Positions 33,162 to 41,883 of a stretch of DNA of 64,000 nucleotides are shown piece by piece; position 1 is the first letter of the stretch, and each line of letters opens with the position of its first letter. Where the stretch lies: contig NC_012863.1 in assembly GCF_000026945.1 (NCBI RefSeq), positions 1,331,501 through 1,395,500 of the forward strand, in the 5' to 3' direction. Source of the DNA: Candida dubliniensis CD36. Taxonomy: Eukaryota; Ascomycota; Pichiomycetes; Serinales; Debaryomycetaceae. The position numbers and the translations under genes were made by a program. Below the pieces are notes generated by a model. It was not told the DNA's origin, did not search any database, and saw only the letters and a list, made by a program, of their open reading frames with translations.

Positions 33162-34340
33162 TTATAGAGACAATAAATGAGCTTTAATTTCATTCAAATA
33201 TTCTACACTATTGTGATCTTTCATTTTACTAGGGCCTGTATTATGGTCTGTCCAGAATCTGAAACCATCTTCTTCATATGCATCTAAATTTTTGTGTTCT
33301 GGTATGATATCCCATGTATCAATATTACTAACTCGTAGAACCAGACCTGTGAGGTATGTCCAGCATTTTGCAGTCTCTGTATGATTGTATCCTCCGCCAC
33401 CTAACAACATTATAGGTATTTCACTAAAATAATTTATTATCCACTCTATACTATTACGATACCCCTTAATGGTCATATTCCATTCCTTATGTGTATCTAG
33501 AGCCAATCCATCACACCCACATTGAATGACAATAGCCTTTGGGCCAAAATTGACTATCAACGGAGTTACAATTTCTTTGATTATCCATAACATACTTGAA
33601 TTGTTTAGTCCCTTCCCAGTTGGTATATTGTATGTATTTTCTCGAGAGCTTTTCAAACTCCCAGTACCAGGATAAAATCCAACATCATATCTATGTATTG
33701 AACAAGTAGCAACTTTCTTGGAAAACTTAAAAGCGCTTTCTACTCCATCTCCATGATGCAAATCCAAATCAAGATAAAACACCGGACCCAAGTTTTTACG
33801 TAGAATGTTAATTGATAGCACCACATCATTCACATAACAGAACCCAGCTGCTTGAGATTTGTGACAATGGTGTCTTCCTCCATACCAATTCACTGCAATT
33901 ATTTGATAATTAGTTTCTTTAACTTGTTGAACTATCTTTCTCGCAGCATTTATACTAGATGCTGCCGTCAACAGCACATATAAGCCCAAACATGGGAATG
34001 GATAACAATCGAAAACTAATCCATATTTCTCATCTAGATCATTTTCCTCAATTACAACATTTGTTAAATCTGCTTCTCCTGCGTCAATTTGATCGGAATA
34101 TTTATCTAGAGACGTTCGAGGTTCCATCAAATGTTTAACAAACTCTTCATCATGATACGTCGTAAGATCTTTAGTCTGAGCTGGATAAATATGTATAGTT
34201 CCATCACACAAGTCAATCAATTTATAAGCCTCAATTAGGCCTTGTACTAACGACTGCCTTCCCTTATTAGATGGAAGTAAATCAAATATATTGGTTGTAG
34301 AGTCTGATAGAGTGATATACACTTTTCTCTTTGTGGTCAT
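33162..34340 (-). CDS. HOS1: Hos1-type class I histone deacetylase
   Basis: A 392-residue protein with the class I deacetylase core: GGRHHCHKSQAAGFCYVND (catalytic His pair at 157-158), LDLDLHHGDG (zinc ligands D193 and H195) and QCGCDGLALD (third ligand D277), then MLLGGGGYN. The N terminus (SDSTTNIFDLLPSNKGRQS) and shortness fit Hos1 rather than Rpd3 or Hos2; Hos1 deacetylates histones and, in S. cerevisiae, cohesin Smc3. I chose the ATG at 34340 because conserved sequence begins there. A longer frame to an ATG at 34520 exists, but its extra 60 residues look unlike a protein and would overlap the end of REV1. It lies downstream of REV1 on the same strand. Confidence 0.88.
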   Translation of the reverse strand: MTTKRKVYITLSDSTTNIFDLLPSNKGRQSLVQGLIEAYKLIDLCDGTIHIYPAQTKDLTTYHDEEFVKHLMEPRTSLDKYSDQIDAGEADLTNVVIEENDLDEKYGLVFDCYPFPCLGLYVLLTAASSINAARKIVQQVKETNYQIIAVNWYGGRHHCHKSQAAGFCYVNDVVLSINILRKNLGPVFYLDLDLHHGDGVESAFKFSKKVATCSIHRYDVGFYPGTGSLKSSRENTYNIPTGKGLNNSSMLWIIKEIVTPLIVNFGPKAIVIQCGCDGLALDTHKEWNMTIKGYRNSIEWIINYFSEIPIMLLGGGGYNHTETAKCWTYLTGLVLRVSNIDTWDIIPEHKNLDAYEEDGFRFWTDHNTGPSKMKDHNSVEYLNEIKAHLLSL

Positions 34341-34501
34341 CTTCAGTGTTTGATAATAATGGCCTGGTCTTTGGCAGTTTTTTTTTTTGTTTTTGTTTTT
34401 GATTACATAAACAATCAGTATTTTTGCGGGAACTATTTTACACAGAAGGGTAGAGATAATTAAACCACTACAGCAATATGATCCAGATAATACACCAAGT
34501 C

Positions 34502-37500
34502 TTACACAATTCCTATACATCCTACTTGAATCTTTTTTTCATTTGAATATCTATCAACTAAAAATTGTACCTTATTATCTAATTGTCTATACCAATCCTC
34601 GAACGATTCCTCATATACCAACTGTTCTTCTTCATTAAAAACTTGACAGTTTAATAATGTTTTGTGGTATTTTAATCTTTCTTTAATTCTTTTTAATAAC
34701 AACAAAACTCTATTAAATTGATCTCGTTGCAACATTGTCTCAACAAAGAAAGCAAAATAATCCATGTCTTCCTCGTGTGGCCCTCCTTGAGGTAGAGAGA
34801 ACTTAACCCAATCGTCTAATCTTGTATATAACTCTTTATCCTTCAATTGTTCATTCAAAAATAAAGGTGTTGTATTAAGTTTTTTTTGGCTCTTGATCCA
34901 ATCTGAAGTGACTTCGTTTACTAGTACCTTGCTGTTTTCTAGCTTTTGCGCCAATTTATCTCGCATTGACATCAAGTCAAACTTTTTAATCTTCTCTTTG
35001 TACTCTGCGTCTCTTAGCACCGATTCCTTAATTGAAGATGGTAATTCATTTAATACAGACGTATCGTATGACTGTGACTCTTCATATACAGGTTCTGGTT
35101 TTGCAACTTTTATTGGCAGCAGCGTTTCCAGTCTACTTTTTCTAGGAGATTTCCTCTTTTTAGGTGATTCAGTCACTCTGACATATTTGAGGGCGTTTCC
35201 AGACTGAGTGGGCAACAACTGTTGCAAGTAAGTTTTCCCCTTTTTTGGTGTGGATTTCTCTGATAACATGCCTCGCCGTCTTAATTCCACTTTTAGTTCC
35301 AGTTTGATTTCATCAGGTAGAGCATGGAAAACTTCCCAATCCAAGCTTTTAAAATCAGCAAATTCATGCAACACTCGGCCTTTATTAGCTTGTCTTTTTT
35401 CTGGCAGTTGCATGCTGAATATCAATTTTTGAGTCTTTTTATCTTTCGATTCAGGCATCTTTTGTAACTGTCTTAAATCTCGTATACTCAATGCATTGCT
35501 TTCTGCCTTTTTAAAAGGCAATCTCATCTGTTTACTAGACTTGACACTTTCAGCATCGACGAGTTTTGAAATAGTAATTGCAATACCACGCAACTCCTTA
35601 ACAGGAATGTTCACCATCCTATAAAGCACCTTCACTTCGTTGCCTATGATGCCCCAATCATTGGTCGGCACGCCTAATTTGGAAGATTTATTGACAAAAT
35701 CACAAAGTCCCATTCCCAAAAACTTAGGCGGGTTTACTCTTGCTCCTTCAGCTCTCTTGGCAAGTTTGAGGGTTAAACTAGAACCACAAATACCAAGAGA
35801 TACAAGTCTTTGATATAATTCTCGAGAAAGTCTCATCAAAAACTCGTCTAATTCTTCAACAGTATCAAATCTAATACCAAAATTAACATCGACTGAAACA
35901 GATTTTCTACCTAACACTGCTTCAGGATTATTCGCATCTATTTCGATACTCGTTTGATCTATTCCCCTAGCATATTCAAACAACTTGGTACCTGTTTTTT
36001 CTCCTAATAGCTGAACGAGTCTTTGCTTCGGTATAGAAATAACATCTTTGATTCGAGGTTTACTGGACTGTACCTCTGAATCCAACTTCTCTAGTATCCC
36101 TCTTCCAAAACCGGGCAAATCTTTTATATAGATAGACTGCAAAAACTTTTCAGTGTCATCAAACAAATAAAACTGACCATTTGGTTTTGCCTTTTTGAGA
36201 GCCAATTTCGCCAAAAGTACATTTGTCGAAGCACCAATACTCACAGGACAATTTGTCAACCTAAATACATCTTTACGAATGCGAGTAGCCAATTCATTTA
36301 CTAAACTCACACTATCACCAACTCCACTATGACAATAAGATGTGGCATCAACTAATACTTCATCAATCAGGACAGGGAAAATAGAATCAAAAAACTTGCT
36401 TGTGAATAGGTAATTATAAAATTCAGTAGAAAACTTTTCATAACTTTCAAACTCATAAGGTAACAAAATTAAGTCAGGACACAATTTTGTCGCTTGTATA
36501 AACCACATACCATTTTTAACTCCGTGTTTTCGAGCAACATAATTGCAACTAGCTATATCAGAAGTTTTCCCACCATGCGAAACCGCTATAGGCTGTTTAT
36601 TCATATCTAGATCTGGTCGCTTCAAACAAGATGCAGTAGCAAAAAAACAGTCAAAATCAATATGCATAATCACTTTTTTCTCACCTGGGTCTATGAATGG
36701 ATTTTCAAAGAGACTAGTTGACTCGTGCAACCTTTCCTTCACTATTCTACGAAGAAACTTTAGCCTAAGATCAGCCTTCCATACACTTAGATGGTGTAAT
36801 CTGGAGTTTGCAAAGAAGTTTGGAAGAAAGTCTGGATGCCGTGCATCTAGGACATACTTATTATTCACTTTATGAATACCTTTGCCTGACTGTGGAGGAT
36901 CTTCAATTACAACTGGCAATTCCTCTTCCGGTTCTTGTATAAGATCTTGACGTTTCTCAAAAAAGGTTTCCAACTCTTGCAGTTTGTCTAAGATATCTGC
37001 ATTATACTCATCAGATAAAGAAAAGTTTGTCTCATTGTCTAAATCATCTTCTTCTTTATCGTCATTATTATTCTGACACTCGTCCCTTATCTCGCTCTTC
37101 TCTTCGATAGTCTGTTGTTTGGTAAATTCCAATCTTTTTTGACCATAAGCTACTTCCAGCACCAGTCTGTAAAGTGTCCAATCTAGTAATGTCTGTTGTG
37201 CAACCGAGTCCACAATCCATTGAGCCTTCACCACTCGACAATTTTTGAACTGTATACTTTTCCGAGGGGTCAATCGATCACAAACTATATGTGTCACACT
37301 CGATTTATTAACCATATAGCTCACAAACTGTCCACCGTGTAGAATCACCAATCGATGGATCTCTGTTATAGAGGGATTAGTGTGCCCATTTACAAAAATT
37401 GAACACCCTTTAAAAATCTGCTTTGGTTCATCTTTGATATTTTGCAATTTGCGTCTCTTCTTATCCCACTTGATATATTCTTCATCTTGCTTTTGTTGCT

Positions 37501-37861
37501 TTAGTCGTTTAGAGTGGAAATACGTGGCATAATCACCAAATTCATGCAATTTACCCACTGCTTCTTTGTTGCTGTTGTTGTCATCTTCTTCACCAGAGAA
37601 GGCATCATTCTCATCGGTATTGTTAACATGATTAATTATATCTTCATCTAATCCATCGTCAAAAGGATCCGAGCTGATGGCACTATTGAAAGACGCCATT
37701 TTTTTGGGTGTCGAGACATGTTCAAAGGAGTAGTCTGCCCCATTTCTTTGCAGACGCTGCTTGTTTAAATCTTGAATGTGTGAGATTAGACTCTCGTCAT
37801 CTAATGATCTCAAGAAACTGGGATACTCTTCACTGTTGGCATTTTCTTGATCATTATCCAT
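34502..37861 (-). CDS. REV1: Rev1, Y-family deoxycytidyl transferase and translesion scaffold
   Basis: A 1119-residue protein with a BRCT domain at about residues 155-240 (GCSIFVNGHTNPSITEIHRL through CRVVKAQWIVDSV). The Y-family polymerase core follows: HIDFDCFFA with D402 and D404, then LIDEVLVDAT with the second acidic pair, the palm/finger segments CPVSIGASTNVLLAKLALKKA and DLPGFGRGI, and the little-finger region. A ubiquitin-binding-like helix (FHALPDEIKLELKVELRRRG) and the C-terminal Rev1 domain that binds Pol zeta and other polymerases occupy the end. Rev1 inserts dCMP opposite abasic sites and organises translesion synthesis in the nucleus. The ATG at 37861 was chosen; one upstream in-frame codon is TTG. 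It is longer than S. cerevisiae Rev1 (985), mainly in acidic linkers. Confidence 0.95.
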   Translation of the reverse strand: MDNDQENANSEEYPSFLRSLDDESLISHIQDLNKQRLQRNGADYSFEHVSTPKKMASFNSAISSDPFDDGLDEDIINHVNNTDENDAFSGEEDDNNSNKEAVGKLHEFGDYATYFHSKRLKQQKQDEEYIKWDKKRRKLQNIKDEPKQIFKGCSIFVNGHTNPSITEIHRLVILHGGQFVSYMVNKSSVTHIVCDRLTPRKSIQFKNCRVVKAQWIVDSVAQQTLLDWTLYRLVLEVAYGQKRLEFTKQQTIEEKSEIRDECQNNNDDKEEDDLDNETNFSLSDEYNADILDKLQELETFFEKRQDLIQEPEEELPVVIEDPPQSGKGIHKVNNKYVLDARHPDFLPNFFANSRLHHLSVWKADLRLKFLRRIVKERLHESTSLFENPFIDPGEKKVIMHIDFDCFFATASCLKRPDLDMNKQPIAVSHGGKTSDIASCNYVARKHGVKNGMWFIQATKLCPDLILLPYEFESYEKFSTEFYNYLFTSKFFDSIFPVLIDEVLVDATSYCHSGVGDSVSLVNELATRIRKDVFRLTNCPVSIGASTNVLLAKLALKKAKPNGQFYLFDDTEKFLQSIYIKDLPGFGRGILEKLDSEVQSSKPRIKDVISIPKQRLVQLLGEKTGTKLFEYARGIDQTSIEIDANNPEAVLGRKSVSVDVNFGIRFDTVEELDEFLMRLSRELYQRLVSLGICGSSLTLKLAKRAEGARVNPPKFLGMGLCDFVNKSSKLGVPTNDWGIIGNEVKVLYRMVNIPVKELRGIAITISKLVDAESVKSSKQMRLPFKKAESNALSIRDLRQLQKMPESKDKKTQKLIFSMQLPEKRQANKGRVLHEFADFKSLDWEVFHALPDEIKLELKVELRRRGMLSEKSTPKKGKTYLQQLLPTQSGNALKYVRVTESPKKRKSPRKSRLETLLPIKVAKPEPVYEESQSYDTSVLNELPSSIKESVLRDAEYKEKIKKFDLMSMRDKLAQKLENSKVLVNEVTSDWIKSQKKLNTTPLFLNEQLKDKELYTRLDDWVKFSLPQGGPHEEDMDYFAFFVETMLQRDQFNRVLLLLKRIKERLKYHKTLLNCQVFNEEEQLVYEESFEDWYRQLDNKVQFLVDRYSNEKKIQVGCIGIV

Positions 37862-38166
37862 CAACGTTTCGAATAGTTGGTTCGATTACGTTTACCGTGT
37901 ATTAAATGGAGTACGTGATCATAATAATACAAAAAAAAAAAGCCTCCGGTCGTGTAATATCAATTCTGCTGATCTATTTTTAAAAGTGAAGCAAAACTTC
38001 TAAATGACAACAAACAAAATCACGACTAAAATTTCAGTAAAGGTTGTTCTTCTTTTTTTTCCTTGCTATTTTGTTTCCCCTTCCTTTAGTTTTCTTTTTT
38101 TAATTTTTCTTTTTCGTTCCACTATTGAATCCTTGTTTTTGATTTGTACACAAGATATAACACAAG
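37862..38166. other. Divergent promoter region between REV1 and CMD1
   Basis: About 305 bp separate the two starts, with pyrimidine-rich tracts near 38049-38115 on the CMD1 side. Nothing else is recognised. Confidence 0.55.
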
Positions 38167-38836
38167 ATGGTATGTTTATGATTTGGATAGCAACTGTTGT
38201 TTAAGATCAAAGTTATGAAGACGAATAAGGGCGTGTTTTATTCCACTGGTCCTCGTGACAGGTAATGTGTTTTACTGTTTTTCATTTTGATCTACTCGTG
38301 TTACTTCTATGGACTCTTCGTGAAATGTGTTTAGTCTGTATGACTTTTATTCCGCAAGAATCATGTATACTAACTATTAACTTCTAAAGGCTGAAAAATT
38401 ATCAGAACAACAAATTGCTGAATTTAAAGAAGCATTTTCTTTATTCGATAAAGACAGTGATGGCAAAATAACCACTAAAGAATTAGGTACAGTTATGAGA
38501 TCGTTAGGTCAAAACCCTTCAGAAAGTGAGTTGACTGACATGATAAATGAAGTTGATGTCAACTCTGATGGTTCAATTGATTTCCCAGAATTTTTGACCA
38601 TGATGGCAAGAAAAATGAAGGATACTGATTCAGAGGCAGAAATTGCAGAAGCGTTCAAAGTATTCGACAGAAACGGTGATGGAAAGATTAGTGCTGCCGA
38701 GTTAAGGCATGTGTTGACTTCAATTGGTGAGAAATTGTCTGATGCTGATGTGGATCAAATGATTAAAGAAGCTGATACCAACAATGATGGTGAGATTGAT
38801 ATCCAAGAGTTTACTCTGTTATTAGCAGCTAAATAA
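38167..38836 (+). CDS. CMD1: Calmodulin, one intron (exons 38167-38169 and 38390-38836)
   Basis: Spliced product 149 residues, the standard calmodulin length. Exon 1 contains only the ATG; the intron (38170-38389, 220 nt) has GTATGT, a TACTAAC branch point at 38368-38374 and an AAG acceptor, after which [20 protein letters not shown] begins. Four EF-hand loops are visible: [36 protein letters not shown] and [12 protein letters not shown]. The fourth looks fully calcium-competent, unlike the degenerate fourth loop of S. cerevisiae Cmd1. Calmodulin transduces calcium signals to calcineurin, kinases, myosins and the spindle pole. The only in-frame CTG (38816-38818, residue 144) should be read as Ser in this clade. 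Confidence 0.97.
38170..38389 (+). other. CMD1 intron, 220 nt, directly after the start codon
   Basis: GTATGT donor immediately after the ATG, TACTAAC at 38368-38374, AAG acceptor 15 nt after the branch sequence. Only this splice gives the conserved calmodulin N terminus an ATG. Confidence 0.92.
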
Positions 38837-39230
38837 TGGTCCTCAGAAGAAACGAATGGCAACGACACATTTTTTTTTCTTACCCTTTCTTTCTATTGTT
38901 CTTGATTAATTAATACACTTTGATTGTACTAGTTATTTGATATTCGTTTTTAGTAATAGTAGTCTACTATTTCCTTCTCTGCACTATAAAGCCAATGGTA
39001 CTAGAAGTACTTGGATACTTTGATTGAAACTTATAAGAGTATAACGAGTGGTTTATCTTATATGGATTCAATTTATCCAATTACTTTATTTAGTATGATG
39101 TTACAGTTAGCGAGTAAGGTTGCCTTTTTTTTTTGTACATGTACTTTTTTTTTTTAAAAGATTGTTTACAATTACATATTACAATCCATAGACCACCTCA
39201 AATACCATTCTATTGCAAGGGTTGCGATTC
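38837..39230. other. Intergenic region after CMD1
   Basis: Holds the CMD1 3' flank and the promoter of the next gene, with poly-T runs. No gene is seen. Confidence 0.55.
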
Positions 39231-40412
39231 ATGAGATTCAGACAGAATAATAATAATAATAATGATACCGATCGAAGGGTTCAAACGAATCAATGTTTAG
39301 ACACAAGAAGTTCTGATGCCAATATTGTGGATAATGATTTCTCCGATTCACTGTCATCATTAGCATCTTCAGTGGAGAAAACACCTCCAGAATACATCAA
39401 CAACAAACCGTTTAAATCTAAAAGCACTCAGAGAGGAGTATATATCCCGCCACACAAATCAAAGCGTGGAGGGTCTAGTTATAGAAAGAAGGAGCGTGAT
39501 CATCTGAGTGTAACATTAACACCGGAAGAGCGGGAGAAGAATAAACAAAGATTGGCTAGGTTTGGAAGATCTAAGTCAACTCCTAAAGAAGAATTTGGGC
39601 TAGTAAGCAGAGGAAATGATACCAGACTTCGTAATAATGAACATGACAGGGTAGCGTTTTATCGCCAGATTTTATTTCAGTTTGTTCGTTTTTGCTCTTG
39701 CAGCACCCCAAATTCTTTACATCTAGGTCTAACAAAATTGCTTAATGAAGAAGATTATCAAAGTTTAGAGAGTCCAGAGAACAATGCTTCCGATCCAGAG
39801 AATATTACCATGGACTCTATACTATTGTCAACTCGAAAATTGCGTGAAGCTCTTCTTTGTGATCCGCCAAGTGCATTTCATAAAAAAGTCTTTATGTTTT
39901 CGGTTCGTATATCTTCGGTTTTGGGCCATTACCAGACATACATACCGAGTATTAATTATCTAATACTACATAGAGCAGAATTGGATCTTTCTGACCTGGA
40001 GTTTGAAGAGATAGTAACTATCCTAATACTTCATCTTGTACATTTAAATGAGAATATAGCACAAGCAATTCGATTATTTTTCAGATACATCCCCCACAAA
40101 AAAGAGATTTTAACTGTTATCCAAAGCTGGATCAACGGGAATTACTACCATTGGATCAGAATTTACAACGAAGAAAGAAATGAAGCCATTCTTTCTTTAA
40201 TGAAATTGGGTCATGATAAAATGGTTTGTCATCTAATAAAAACCATAGGCTGTTGCTATTACACGTTGCAAAAATCTGATCTTGAACAAAACTATTTGCC
40301 GCATGACTTGAGTTTTGACGATCTTGTTTCCAAACACAATATCAACTGGAAACTCTCTGATGACGGTAAAACTGTTGTCATTAGAGAGAGAAGAAAGAAG
40401 GTGGTTTCTTAA
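39231..40412 (+). CDS. Uncharacterised conserved-looking protein with basic N terminus and helical C-terminal half
   Basis: A 393-residue protein I do not recognise. The N-terminal third is disordered: an Asn run, Ser-rich sequence, then a basic patch with RGVYIPPHKSKRGG and a Glu/Arg/Lys segment (TPEEREKNKQRLARFGRSK). IPPH-type basic patches occur in several RNA-associated proteins, but that is weak. From about residue 145 to the end the sequence is dense in alpha-helix-forming hydrophobics (VAFYRQILFQFVRFC, IVTILILHLVHLNENIAQAI, WIRIYNEERNEAILSLMKLG), suggesting a helical-repeat or PCI-like scaffold; this is inference. It ends in a short strand-like, basic tail (GKTVVIRERRKKV). The start is the ATG at 39231; an upstream in-frame TTG was not used. 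Confidence 0.75.
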   Translation: MRFRQNNNNNNDTDRRVQTNQCLDTRSSDANIVDNDFSDSLSSLASSVEKTPPEYINNKPFKSKSTQRGVYIPPHKSKRGGSSYRKKERDHLSVTLTPEEREKNKQRLARFGRSKSTPKEEFGLVSRGNDTRLRNNEHDRVAFYRQILFQFVRFCSCSTPNSLHLGLTKLLNEEDYQSLESPENNASDPENITMDSILLSTRKLREALLCDPPSAFHKKVFMFSVRISSVLGHYQTYIPSINYLILHRAELDLSDLEFEEIVTILILHLVHLNENIAQAIRLFFRYIPHKKEILTVIQSWINGNYYHWIRIYNEERNEAILSLMKLGHDKMVCHLIKTIGCCYYTLQKSDLEQNYLPHDLSFDDLVSKHNINWKLSDDGKTVVIRERRKKVVS

Positions 40413-40740
40413 TGTATATAGTAAAGCAAGTCATAATATACAATTATATCTAGCAAAATGTAAGCGTATCCCTCCTAACAGACTTGATACCAGAACAAGA
40501 CAAATGTAGAAAAACAGAGAAAGAAAAAAAAAAAAAAAAGGTCAGGGAAGTCCAATCGCCTACAAAAAAACAAATATAAAAGGGTAACCAAACTGTGATA
40601 CTGAGCAACCATAGTTAGATATATCAACAACTTAAAGGATTCTGCATACTCATAACAGGCCATCAATTTAAATTTTCCAATAATAGTCTAATTTTTATAA
40701 ACACCGGCACATTCTATTACAAAGATATACGAGAACACAA
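40413..40740. other. Intergenic region
   Basis: Terminator and promoter space between two plus-strand genes, with one long A run at 40525-40540. No gene is seen. Confidence 0.5.
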
Positions 40741-41310
40741 ATGTCTGATAAACCAAAAAGTGAGAGCAAGCTTCCTGATATAATCAAAATCGATGAAATA
40801 ACTTCAGGGAAAATAGACCCACAGTTGATATATGATGAAATAGAACGATTGAAAGCGGAAATAAACACATTAAGAAATGATATGTCACTTTTCCTTAAAG
40901 CCTTGGCCACTATACCTACAAATCAATCACAGATGGAATATTACAAATTAGTAGTATCTAGGTTGAAGACAGTACAGAATAGTATTGTTGATTATTGCGA
41001 CAAATATAACAAGCTATTGCCGATCATTAATCTTGCTCAAATAAAGTTGGGACACGATGTTGAGGGTCCACCTCCAAGTAAAATAAAATCCGAAGCTCCA
41101 ACCAATAATAATACACCAAATATGGGAAACAAGACAACACCTGTTATGGGGAATAGCACCACCCCAAGTACTTTAACTGGTAATACCAACACAGCAGCAT
41201 ACCTGACTTCAAGCAATACTGCGTCGAAACCTACAAAGAAAACAACAAAGAAGGCGTCTGTGAGCAATAAAGGTATGGGTAGTAGTGCTAATCAACCAAT
41301 TGTTATTTGA
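40741..41310 (+). CDS. Small coiled-coil protein with Thr/Asn-rich, Lys-containing tail; function unknown
   Basis: A 189-residue protein. Residues about 26-105 are predicted helical with heptad-like spacing (IYDEIERLKAEINTLRNDMS, YYKLVVSRLKTVQNSIVDYC, then LLPIINLAQIKLG), suggesting a subunit of a larger complex. The remainder is a low-complexity Thr/Asn/Pro-rich tail with a Lys cluster (KPTKKTTKKAS). I cannot assign it to a family from sequence alone; a small Mediator, kinetochore or chromatin-remodeller subunit would fit the pattern, but none is supported. The start is the first ATG and the frame is uninterrupted, with codon use like its neighbours. Confidence 0.7.
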   Translation: MSDKPKSESKLPDIIKIDEITSGKIDPQLIYDEIERLKAEINTLRNDMSLFLKALATIPTNQSQMEYYKLVVSRLKTVQNSIVDYCDKYNKLLPIINLAQIKLGHDVEGPPPSKIKSEAPTNNNTPNMGNKTTPVMGNSTTPSTLTGNTNTAAYLTSSNTASKPTKKTTKKASVSNKGMGSSANQPIVI

Positions 41311-41883
41311 AGAGCCAAGGTGACACTGTACAAATATACGTATAAGTATCAAAGTTTACAAGTCAATACACCCCGTCCAGAGCTTATTATGCTGTTCAAT
41401 TTCGTGTAACAGTAGCTCGTTCTTCAGAGTAGTATCACTAACATTTATTTCGAAGCATATATAGATGTATGTATTATATATAACACAGTTTTGTAATGTA
41501 TTCCACTGAACAGACTACACCGACACTAAAACAAAGGATTTGGTTTTGTAAATCATGCACTACCTGTATGAAATATCTCACTTCACAAGCTGATCTGCGC
41601 AACCGAGTTTTCGGATTTACTGGTACTAAAAAAAAAAAAAAGAGTGGGTTGCTATTTTCTATTTCTACTTGTGCTACAAATTAACAAACGACATCAATAA
41701 GAAAAGGCGTCTCTCCTATTTGTTGGCAATTTATTCCCAGAATCCATTTTCTTTTTTATTTGCTTCTTCTTCATTTACAAACATATTCAATCCACCTTTA
41801 TCAAAAAAAAAGTGATAGATCACAAGTATACAATTTATTAAAGAACTTTCGGAGATCAAACAAAGTTACCATAGCGCTAGAAT
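41311..41883. other. Intergenic region upstream of VPS13
   Basis: No gene is accepted. A 62-codon open frame at 41496-41684 has two CxxC-like pairs but runs through an A14 tract and has no other support. The 120 bp before VPS13 are pyrimidine-rich and probably its leader. Confidence 0.5.

Noticed and set aside
34341..34520. 60-residue N-terminal extension of HOS1 from an ATG at 34520
   Set aside because: The extra residues are encoded by poly-A/poly-T rich spacer, overlap the REV1 3' end by 19 bp, and conserved Hos1 sequence starts only at the ATG at 34340.
41496..41684. 62-codon frame with two CxxC-like pairs upstream of VPS13
   Set aside because: Runs through an A14 tract, ends soon after, and matches no zinc-binding family that I can recognise; it could be revisited with expression data.
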